From contig OX123200.2 in assembly GCA_944739405.2 (NCBI GenBank), positions 5,100,761-5,164,760 on the forward strand: a DNA stretch of 64,000 nucleotides. The letters run 5' to 3'. Made by a program: the position numbers and the translations under genes. Position 1 is the first letter of the stretch. Every line of letters begins with the position of its first letter. Shown here piece after piece: positions 44,701 through 56,700 of the stretch. Under the pieces are notes generated by a model that did no database searches, was not told the DNA's origin, and saw only the letters and a program-made list of their open reading frames with translations. Origin of the DNA: Euclidia mi (Eukaryota; Arthropoda; Insecta; Lepidoptera; Erebidae).

Positions 44701-47700
44701 ATCATCATCACCACGCTGGCCAAGTGCGGGTTGGCAGACTTGACATATTTTTCAAGAACATTATGAAGAACTCTCATGTTTTCCTTAAAAAATATATACC
44801 TACTTTATAATATTTATAAGCGTAATTATTCGAAAATATTGGTAAAGTAGGTACCTTATATTTCTCACGACATTCCAGCATGTGTTACAACAGGCGTAAT
44901 TATGACACAACTATCCAGTCACATTTGGATCGCGAAATATAAGATATATCCTGACTACATAATATGGGACCTATCACGGCGACAGTAATAGGTAAGTCAT
45001 GTAATGAAAATAAATCCCTAAATATAGGCAAATAACACTATACAAAACCAGGATGTACCCGATGCAGCGATAGCTTTGAAGAGATAGCAGCCTACTAACA
45101 GACTACTATGCAGAGCGTCTCGAGTTCCCATCCATAGCGCGCACCACTGACGTTTAGAAGCTTTGTGGGTCTTCTTCCTCTTAGCGTTATCCCAGTTTTC
45201 AATCTGGGGTCCGCTTACTAGTCTAACCGGATTTGGCTGCATATTAGCTTTTCCACAGAGCGACTGCCTGTCTGACCTCCGCAACCCGAAAGGACAATGA
45301 TATTCCATGGTGTAGACTAGTGTCCGTTTATTTAGAAGGTACTGACGCCCTGTAACGATTGTCAAAGATCTACATGACAACCGGGACCGACGGCTTAACG
45401 TGCTCTCCGAGGCACGGGACAAGCGATAATTAACAATTCGATACGCACATAACTCCGAAAAGTCATTGGTGCGCGCCGTGGATTCGAACCCGATACCCTC
45501 TGCATGGCAGTCTATTGGTATATCCACTCAGCTATCGCTGCCTTTTTAGAAGCTTTGTGGGTATTCAATTATTAATTATCGCTCGCCTCGTGCGTCGGCG
45601 AGCACGTTAAGCTGTCGGTCCTGGCTCTGTCATGAAGACAGTCTTTACTGGGAGTCGGTACCTCCTCGCCGTGGGATCTCCACCACAGTATAAAGACATA
45701 CAGTAGTTTGACGCCTTTGATCTCGTAGAAAAAGCCGACAACGTCTAGACAAGGGTAAGGAGGCTAGGGCTGCCACATGTAAAAAATACCTACTTATTCA
45801 AACACCGTCTATTTATTTTAGAAAAATATAACAATTGCTACGCTACATAAATATTATAGTGTAAATCACTTATCTATACATATAAATACATCTATACACA
45901 TAATTTTAATATTACAGACACTCCAGTCTGTTTGTAATATTAAAATAACCGCTTTTTACTAAATGCATATGGATGTATACTCGGTACATATACCGAAATG
46001 ACATTTTTACCATTTTGTCTGTCTGTCTGTTTGTTTTCTGGCGAGACGTAGACTGGCGGATAGATGATGTACCAAGGAGTAACTTAGGCTACTAATTAAC
46101 CGGGTACGCGAAGTAGTTCCCTCAGGACGTGGGTGAAACCGTGGGAAAGAGCTAGTTTATTATATTTCAATAATTAACGATAAATCATTATTATAAAATA
46201 GTTTGCATTTTTTGTGCGGTGACAGATTTGCATACAAAGTGTCAGTCAGCACCTATTTCATCCCGCAGGTGTCGTGGGAGGCGGTTAAGAATATAAAGCA
46301 TTTTTCAGATATCGTTATCGTACACACCATGTTAAAATTAAGCGATTGACATAGCTGTGGTTTAATGGACGGGTAACCATGGGATTAGCTTGCAGAGCCT
46401 ATGTTATAGATATGAAGTATTTTGTAGATTTTTTTCGTGCAATCTACGTTAAGGTAAAGCAATAGACATCACGGTCATTTTATGGATGGGTGACCGGGCT
46501 ATGAGATTACGCAGAACATGTGTGGGGTTTATAAAAGGGGACCAAAAATATGGTTATTTTCGAGCTAGGATGCGCCGTTACATAATAATATGTGATAGGT
46601 ACTTAACTAATACGAAGGTACTAGGTACTTATTGCATGAAATTAAAATCACACTTGAATCGAATATTACAACGCATATTTTCTTACGTCTGCCATGTTGT
46701 TTACGTACAATGATTTAGTACTTTATTCTCTGATTTGGCTAGACATGAGATATTGTACGTGCACATTATTTTTAAATGGATGAAATCTAAGATTTTTTTA
46801 ATCCTTATTTATTTATATCTTTAAACAGCATAAAGAATTTCAATATCTCACAGCATAATTCGCATGCACCATCTTAATTTATATTCATAAGGAAATAAAT
46901 AAGTAACGAACAAAAAACAAGCACGCGCCAGCCCCCAAAAATATGTACCTAGTTAGGAACTAAGGCGATATACGTAACTAGGTACCGCTCTTCCCGCGTC
47001 TCACCTCTTGCCCCCCGCACGATTGACCCGTCTAGACGCGTTCGTCGAACGACTGTATGGATTATTTGACTGTGTCTCCACCTTGTCGTGGTGGGGGCTC
47101 AGTAACCGTGGGTTTCAGGTACACCCACGGTGAAGCTAAGCGAGATCCCGGGAGGGGACGCTCCACGTGGGCTTGGGTAAGGTCTGCGTAGGATGCGTCC
47201 CAAGGTGCGGGTACGGGGGACAGTTGTCTGTCCCTCGCAGTCGGGTGCGGTCGCGGGAGGAGAGGCGTGACGGTGTTGCGTTGCCGCGCGCCCTATCTCC
47301 CGCGACCAAATGGGGGCGCAACATTGTTACGTCGCGGTGGGGCCGCAGAGGAAGAGGAGATGCGGTGTTGCGTTGCCGTCCTCCCTATCCTCTGCGGCCG
47401 CTGGATGTTTTGGCGGCGGAGCCAAACAAATTCACCCGCCGCCAAGGGTGTTTCGTTCGGGTCCCGCCTGACCATCTGGCGGGCCAATACCCGTCGGGGG
47501 TAGCGAGGAATGCTTTGGTGAAACCCTACCCTCTGACACATGGGTATATGAGGAGCACGGGTTGGTTTTAGTCAGTAAGAGTCTGACAGTCCCCTTCGCC
47601 CTTCTTGCCCCGGGGCGGAGGGACTCCATGAGGATTTTCCAACCCAACACAAAAAAAAAAAAACGGGAGTCAGTACCTTCGTGAAAACTGTCATTAATCT

Positions 47701-50700
47701 AAGGCTTAGATTATAAGCCATGAAATATCGCTATCCCTTTGGAGATCAGACAGCAGTCGCTCTGTGGAAAGACTAGTAAGCGGAGCTCGAGCTTGCAAGA
47801 CTGACCTGTAAGACGTCTCGGATGGAAAAAACGCTCGGATCATTATGAAGACCGGAATGTGAATAAACCGTACTTTATCTTTAAGTTCTCGTTTCCTCAT
47901 GATCTGTTTAAAATGGTACACTAATCCAAAAGTATGGCATAAAATCATTAAACGTACCTATCAATAGGAGTTTTAAAATTAGCCTCATTCCACGTATGTC
48001 CAGTAGCCAGCGTCTTCCTACTGATCATGATCTTGGCGGGCTGCGTGGGCTCGTAGTCCCCCACGGGGTCAGCCCGACAGTCGAACGCCAGTCCGGCGCC
48101 TAGGAAGTCGAGCTGGCGTTTCGTGCGGGCCGGCTTCTTGCCTTCTACGGTAAGGCGACCGCCCGTGGATTGCGTGCGTTCTGACATTTTTGAAGCTGTA
48201 AATTTTTTACTTTAGTTATAAGAAGCCATAGGAAAAGGGTCAGAGGGTTTCGGCTACATCTGTATATTCTTACAAAATTCTTAGAATTTGACTGTAATAT
48301 AAAATTGATAGTGTACCTCTGTTATTCTTGAGGCGCCAGTGGCTCGGGCCGGCCCAGGCGGCGACGATGGCGCCGCAGTACGAGTACTCGAGGCGCGTGT
48401 CGGCGCTCCCCGCGGGCCGCATGTCCGTGAGTCTCGCGACGGCGCCGCCGCCCCCCGCCCGCGCCACACACGCGGCCACGGCTACGTCCGCTTCCTCTTC
48501 GCTCTCTATACCACCGAGAGGCTCATCCTCTGTAACAAATAATACATACAGATATGAAAGATACCAACCGTAGATAATACAACTCATCTGCCCCTTCACC
48601 TGAATCGTCCGCGGATGTCCGCTCGGGCCGCCCGCCCGCTGAGAGCACGTGACCTGCGCCCGCGTCATTGCCGATGCTGATTGCGGCTCTGATCATGATC
48701 TGCTCGTAGCCTATTTCTCGGTAGATTCAAACACCAAAGCTCGTTCAAAAACCGTTGGAAACTAAACTTAGGAAATGTCTTACGCATTGTTACGAATGGC
48801 GATATTTGTTGAGAATAATGCCATCTATCGGCAAGAGAGAGACTTAGAAGAAAATATATTACTCGATGGATTAAAAATAACGCCATCTAGTAGCATTTAG
48901 AGGAAGTTACCTATTCCTTACTAGATGGCGTTGCTGTTCGACTGGAATGTTCGATTCTATTTTGGAATGATGTGAGAACATTCTAGCAAAGACTGGAAGG
49001 TACTAGAGATATTATCCGGCCGATATAAAAGCGAGGATGTGCGGACTAGGATAATTCAGTTTAAGAAACGGAGCGGAAAACATCAGCGAAGGAGAATAGA
49101 CTTACTTTTCGTCGTCGTGTATTTTCTAGTGTGAAATTAAGTTTTTATTTGTGAAATAAAGTAGTATCATAAAGAAACTAAAAGTGAAAACATAAAATGG
49201 TCAGAAAAAGGAATAAATAATGCCGGTTATGCCGAAAAACCATCGTCTGGTGGACCAGGTGACTCCGCGGCTGCAATAGCGCCTGCAAGCGCAACACACT
49301 CCGTGCCAGCCTCCGACATCGCAGCTTTAGTGGCGTTCATGTAGGAGCAGGCCCACCGTCAGGAGAAGCAGGCTCGCGTCAAGAGAAGCATGCGCGCCGC
49401 CTAGAAGAACGCCCGCCGACTGGAGGAACAGCTGGTGGTCACGAAGGACCTCAGCGCCGCTGTTGGGAAGGACCTGAAGGTGGTCAAGGAGGAATTTCAG
49501 CAGTACGAGACCCGTATCAGCGACGTGAAGAAGCTAGTACACGACCACCGAGAGACCTGTGTTCGACGGGTCCAACGAAGTGAGATCTGTAGCGCCCTCG
49601 CCTTGTGTGTTTGAGGTTCCACACCGCCATCGAATGGGTGGAACAAGGAACAGACCTAAAGCGCCCTAGCCCTTCGTGATCGGACCTTGGAGGTGTTGGA
49701 GGCACTCCGGCAAGACGGCTCCTACGAAAAGCTTCTGGAGGCGCTGGAGGCGAGATACGGTGACGCGCACATAGAACACGTGTGTCGTGCTCAGCTAAAA
49801 GACAGGTTACAACGTACAGGAGAAACCCTGCACCAGTGGGCTCATATCAGTCCTCGCCAGCGCTGATTCGTCAGCACCAGCGCCACCTTAACACTGGCGA
49901 TTAAAAAGAGTGGCCACGAGTTTTATTGCCCGTTCTTTCTCGTGGTTCTACCTATTGCTTTGCGAACGAGGCAGTAAATGTAAATGTAGAAGCTGTTCGC
50001 GACAGACATTAAAAACTATGACAGTGAATAGTGTATTCGAAACCGCGAGTGAAAATCGTATAAAATCATTGTTATCTAATCGTGCGGTACACCGGGTTCG
50101 GTAGGCATGAGACCGATATATCAAAACGAATCTGAAATCCGATTGCACTCAGAAATCGTATCGCATCGATATTCCAATGTGAAAAAACCGATTTTAGAAA
50201 ACGCAAAACAATACCATGATAACGCAAACTACACAAATCCGAACCATACGGTGCAAGCGCAACCAAACTACAAAGTAAATCTAAAGCTTACGTTTTCGAT
50301 AGTTTTCATATTCATTCGTTCTCTTTCACACTACCAAACGACTAGTTAGGCAGAATGAGAGAGAGCGAATTTCATTTCCGATTCTTTCTAACTTACTGAT
50401 CCGTTGAAAGAGCGAAAGAGATGAAGCGAATTTTATTGTCGCCAAGCAAGCGAATCGTTTTGGATTTTGGCGGTTTTATGAATTCCAGATTGAATTGATA
50501 AAATAAAACTAAATATCGAGGCGATAATATCTAATTCAGATTGCAACTATTTAATATTTATTTTGAAAATTGCAAATAGTTATTAGGAATTTATGTTTGG
50601 AGAGTTTTATTTGACTTGATTGGTCTCATGCCTGAAATACAAAAAGATTTCGATCGTTTACGTTTGTCGTACGCTACGCTCCAAAATCCGCTACTGAAAT

Positions 50701-53700
50701 CGATTTCTAAAATCGGTTTTTGAAATCGATTTCAAAATCTGAAATCGGATATTTATCGGTTTGCGTAAAAACCCGAAAACGCCCATGCCTAGGGTTCGGT
50801 TCCCGGACGCGTCAAAGTGTTAAAATAAAGCTAGAATAGTGTAAATAGTTAAAATGTCAATATAAAGTACTACGAAGTACGTGAACATTAGTCTAAAACT
50901 TGTGCTAACTGTAGGGACCTAGATATCGATCATAAATAGTGTTATCAGTTGTAACAGATAAGAACTAATCTATACATACAGGGTGGCGCTACCATAGGGG
51001 CACTTTTTGAACAGAGGCATAGCGTACAACATTCTGAAGCCTTGTACCAAAAATCAATTAAATCGGTGCAGTAGTTTAGCCACAATATCGATTTTAAGTT
51101 CCGCAATTTTTGCACATGCTTTGAATTCCACACAGCTGATACAAAACGGTCAACGACCCTACATTGCACGCCCCGCCACGTCGTCCGAAGTTAGGCTCAG
51201 CGCAGATAAAACGGAGCACAGCGGAGAGGATTTTATTAACGCACTTGAAAATAAACTATATTGTTTTTACAATAAAGTGCATAAATGCTTGAACCTGACA
51301 AAAAACATTCGCGCGTCCTCGAAGATATGCGGGAATCCTCGCGCGGCGTCGAGTCGGCGCCCGCATCGTAGTGAGTCGCGGCGCGCAATGAAGGGTCGTT
51401 GACCGTTTTGTATCAGCTGTGTGGAATTCAAAGCATGTGCAAAAATTGCGGAACTTAAAATCGATATTGTGGCTAAACTACTGCACCGATTTAATTGATT
51501 TTTGGTACAAGGCTTCAGAATGTTGTACGCTATGCCTCTGTTCAAAAAGTGCCCCTATGGTAGCGCCACCCTGTATAATAAAATGGTAGGAATGTCAAAA
51601 CTGTACATTGAATATTTTTTTTAAAGAATACTTGGGGTGTGATCTACAATCGATACCCAAGCCAAAAATATAGTTTTTAGAATTTTTGTCTGTTTGTCTG
51701 TTTATCTGTTTGTCCTTATATCCGGGATAAACTCAAAAAGTACTGCATGGATTTACTTCAAATTTGGCAAAAATATTATTAAAAAGTCGGGTCATCATAT
51801 AGGCTACATATTATCACGCTATGACCTATAGGGAACGAGCAGAGAACCTTTGTTTCTTCAATGCATTCTGTAACAACGTGTAATGTAACAATGCATATTT
51901 GAATGTTGTTACTATGTTAACTATGCTATAAGCTAGCTTCACACTATAGAAATCTCGCAATATAAGTAACTTTTGCTGATAAACATAATTAATTGAATAT
52001 AAGTAGAATCAAGACAATTTCAATGCAGCGCCATCTATGAGATTTTAAAAACATCAAGTCAAATTACATGTGTATGTCCTTTTTGGATATAAATAATTTA
52101 AATTTAATCATGTTGGTGGGGTTAATAGTTGTTTTTAAAAGTCATAGATGGAGTTGTGCATTTTCTTCTTAAAAATTGTATCGTTAATTCGTTTCAGAGA
52201 TGAGCAAGACAATTAAAAAAAAATGTGTTTATGTAAATTTTAAGCTGCTTCATCTATGACTTATAAAATTCATTGAGTTTATCTGGGGTGTTTTCAGTTT
52301 ATCAGGGTGCATAGGGTTCCCACCAAGAACTTAGGGTCCCAAGCCAACCTCACCTGCAAGTGGTGCACCTGCCGATCAACGGACGAAGCTCTGGCAAACA
52401 AAATATCCCGATAAGCGGCAATAGGCTCGCCACCTATTACGTAGGATCAAAACACTGGCGAAAAGTGGGCGTTTAATATGCCTCTGCCTACCCCTTCGGG
52501 GAGACAGGCGTGAGTCTATGTATGTGTATGTATGAGTTTATCTGTAAGTAAATACAAACCGAACTCAAAAAGAACTGCATAGATTTATAACAAAAGTTAA
52601 ACTCGAAAACGGTACGCTATTTATTTATTTATCTTAAAGATAAGAGATGCTTATTTTTTACAGTACAGAATAAATAGTAATAGATTTAGTACAACATAAA
52701 CATTTTGGCCACATGGTGTAATTATTGCTTCTTAATTAATATATATTCATGTCGCATATAAACATTAGTGAGATGTGGAACTAGCTAGATTTTTTTTTAT
52801 ATATTTTGATCCCAACTGCGTTGCTGAGCGCTTGGAAAATTCGCGCCAAACAGCTCTCTTGGCATTTTTCATGCTCTGTGAAGTCGACCAGTTTGGGAGG
52901 TCTCTTAAGTATGACGAGATGCCTTCATATTATACGTACGACAGGCAAAAGGGTATATAATTTAACCGACGTCGACGAGGAAGTGCTGTGGAAGGTATTC
53001 CGGGAAGTTTCAAGGACGCCACATTTTGTAGAGATCTACACACGAATAACGGCGAATGCTATTTTCTAAGGTTGTTACTTCACACGGTCCGAGGCCCAAC
53101 GTCTTTCGCCTTTCTGAGGACATTTGATGGCGTGGAGTATTGCACTTACCGCACAGCCTGCGTACTACATCACTTTCTCGAAGGTGACCAAAACTGGGAT
53201 GATACCCTCGCGGAGGCGAGCGTCAGTGACTAGGCGGCTGGGACCCGCATGCGTCATCTGTTTGACGTCATTTTGGTGTTTTGTAGAGTAGCGAATACTG
53301 TAGTTTTGTGGGAAAAGTATCGCCATCATCTGTCTGAAGATTTTCTTCGAGCTTTGAGGCGTGCCACTGGAGACAAAGTCGAAGTAACTGATGAACGCGT
53401 GCTGAACACCTGTCTCAGTTCACTTCAAGACATGGTCATTTTTATCAGCGGCAATCCACTGGTCGTATATGGGTTACTAGCTTCCCAATCATCACCGCAT
53501 AAAGACCGTGGCAACTGGGAGTGTAACGCAGAGACAATTTACGATCCGGGTGAACTGACCACCATACGAAATTTATGACACCGTCTTTGAAAGCGTTGGG
53601 CAAAGCCAGGGTAAAATGTTTTTCTTGGATGCTCCTGGTGGAACAGGAAAAACATTTGTTACCACTGGCATACTTGCAGAGGTCTAGAAGGAAGGCAAAA

Positions 53701-56700
53701 TTGCCTTTGCCGTAGCGTTGTTGGGAATCGCTGCCACACTGCTTCCGGGTGGCAAGACAGCACATGCCATGTTTAAAATTCCCATCGATTTCGAGAGCGC
53801 CGAAACGTCCTTTTGTGGTGTGTCACGTAACAGTGATAAGGGACACGTGCTCAAGGATTGCTCTCTGATCGTATGGGATGAGTATACGATGGCCAATAGG
53901 AAGGCAGTTGAGGCCGTAGACAGAACTCTGCAGGACATCCGCAGCGAGCATTTGATGGGTGGTCACAGTTATGTTCAGTGTTCAGTGATTTCCGACAAAC
54001 GCTTCCCGTGGTGACGTGGGGATCGAGGGCTGACAAGGTGAGTGCTTCGTTGAAACGATCTTCGTTGTGGTCACGAGTTCGTACGCTGCGCTTGACCATT
54101 AATTTGAGAGCTCGGCTCGGCGTCAATGCACGTGCTCAACAATTCACCGATGTCCTTCTAAGTCTTGGCGAAGGCACTCTACCGGAGGAGAAAGGTGGAC
54201 AGGTGGTGCTTCTAGACTCTCTCAGTAGAGTTGTATCCAGCTTAGAAGAACTCATTCGCTGTGTGGGGACATCAGTTGAATACCGTAAAAGCAGAATTAT
54301 TGGGTGTGTGAGCGGGCTATTTTGAGGCCCAAAAATGATCAGGCTGTAGCAAGTAACGAATTCATTCTCTCAGATATAGAGGGAAATGAAGTGATCTACA
54401 CCTTTGTAAACACTGTCGTCCAGCAAGATGATGCCACACATTATCCCGTGGAATTTCTGAACTCCCTGTCAGCAAGTGAACTTCCTGACTGAACTTTTGC
54501 CTTAAAGTCACCTCGCTCCACAGACACACCATTGAGGCGGAACTTCTTACGGGTTGTGGCGTCGGCGAGGCATTATTTATACCACGCATTCCCTTCATAC
54601 CTCATAACTTCCCGTGCCCGTTCAAGTACGTACAGTTCCCCGTGAGTGTTTGCTTCGCGATGACCATCAATAAGTCGCAGGGGCAGACACTGAGGGCAGC
54701 GGGTGTCGACCTCAGGACGAGTTGCTTCTCACACGGGCAGCTGTACGTCGCTTGCTCCCGCGTCACCAGTCCTGACTCTCTTTACATTTTGGCTGCGGAG
54801 AGCTAAACCACTAATGTTGTTTATCGAGAAGTCCTTATGGGACTTCTCGATAAACAACATTAGTGGTTTGGCTATGGTATGTATTGTTACCCTATTCTGT
54901 ATTCCTTATTTCCTCCATTTGCTTCAGTCACAACTTATTACTTAATTCAACAGAATCATCATAAAGTCATTTATTCAAAGCAGGCTGAAAGTCAGCACTT
55001 TTTGAAGGTCAATTTTACAAAATACAGTCTCCCTCTAGTATTGCACTTTCTGCAGATATGAAATATAAAGAAGAAACGGGTAAATGAATGTTATTTTAAA
55101 AGGTATAATCGTAGGTGTTTATTTAATAATTTGGTGCTGTATAGCGTTCACGCAGACGACGTCGCGGGCAGCAGCTAGTACTTGCTAAAACAGCTGTTTG
55201 TTTACATAGTCGTTTTATAGTTTTTATAAGTGTTTTAAGCTTATAAAGGAAAATGCTCGCAACAAGACTGCAAAAACTATAGAGGCATTAGCCTTCTCAG
55301 CCTTGTTGGCAAATTGTATGCGAAGGTACTGATTGAAAGAGTTATGAAAGTAACCGACAAGAAAATATGGGATGTGCAAGCGGGATTCCGAAAGGGTATG
55401 GGGTGTACGGATCAAGTCTTTTCCTTGCGATGCATAGCCGAGAAATTTTTGGCCAAAGGTCGAAAGGTCTACTGCGCATTCGTGGATTTGGAAAAGGCTT
55501 ACGATGAAGTGGTGAGGAATGAAATGTGGTCGGTACTGTCGATGTATGGGGTGAACAGCAGCCTTATTCGAGCTCTGAAATCCCTTTATGAGGATTCTAG
55601 AGCTTGTGTGAGGATAAACGGGGCATACACTGACTGGTTTACCATCAACACAGGTGTTAGACAGGGATGTGTAGCGTCGCCGTGGCTGTTCAACCTCTTC
55701 ATGGACAGTTGTTTGCAAGACTTGAAACATAGTGATTGTGGATTAAGGATGAATGAGTTACTTGTCAAATGCCTCCTTTATGCTGATGATCAGGTTATAC
55801 TTGCGTCTTCAGTGGAGGAGTTGCAGGAGATGGTAACAATCATGCATGGTGCGTTAGAGAGGAAAGGAATGAAAGTGAATGTAAGTAAAACGAAAGTTAT
55901 GGTTTTTGAAAAGGAGGAATGCGTTACGGCTTGTAATGTTATGATCGATGGACAGCGAGTGGAGCAAGTGAATGAGTTTGTATATTTAGGTACGCTGTTT
56001 ACAAGAGATGGTAAGAATGTAGAAGATATTGAAAGAAGAGTTAATGCAGGTAATAGAGTGAATGGAGCTCTGAAGGCGTTTATGAATAGCCAAAACGTGT
56101 CCAAAAAGGCACGTTTGGCTGTGCATAGAGGGGTGTTAGTACCTACTCTTATGTATGGTAGTGATAGTTGGGTATGGCAGAAAAGTCATGAAAGTAGAAT
56201 AAATGCTGTAGAAATGAGAGCACTGAGAAGTATGTGTGGTGTCTCTCTGACTGACAGAGTAAAGAATTGTGTGATAAGAGAGTGTTGTGGGGTAAAAGAA
56301 GATGTAGTGACAAGCATCGAGAAAGGTATGCTAAGATGGTTTGGGCACGTGGAGAGGATGGATGACGAAAGACTGACCAAGCAGATATATAAGGCAAGTG
56401 TGGAAGGGACAGGACGAAGGGGAAGACCTAGGCGGACGTTCTCTGATCAGATTGGAGACATCCTAAAAACAGGACAGGTGAGAAGTACCCTGAACAAAAG
56501 AGCATGCATGAGGAATCTGATGGGAGTGAATGAAGCAAGAGAAATATGTCTGGATCGTTGCAGATGGCGTTCCGTAGTCTCTGCCTACCCCTCCGGGAAA
56601 CAGGCGTGAGTCTATGTATGTATGTAATGTTTTTAGCTTCGTATAGGCTTTAAATCATTTCTAGATACTTTCTTATTGCTTAAGGCCGACAAGGGAAACC

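Larger units (their letters stand above)
52795..55178 (+). mobile_element. Autonomous-type Helitron remnant, 3' end visible
   Basis: The element carrying the broken helicase ends gcgggcagcagCTAG before T at 55178-55179. The 5' end with the Rep domain has been lost; sequence left of 52795 is SINE and unassigned. Confidence 0.65.

Noticed and set aside
45018..45527. 169-codon - strand frame
   Set aside because: It runs through a family C SINE; copies elsewhere are broken.
47136..47650. Several long frames in a GC-rich block on both strands
   Set aside because: GC-rich sequence with few stop codons; no domain and no consistent frame.
47948..48187. A separate gene starting at the ATG MSERTQSTGG
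   Set aside because: The phase joins the upstream barren exon exactly and the protein continues CAP-H.
51007..51545. A peptide read identically from both strands
   Set aside because: Product of the 182-bp inverted arms of a MITE.
55224..55730. 168-codon - strand frame
   Set aside because: Antisense shadow of the LINE reverse transcriptase.
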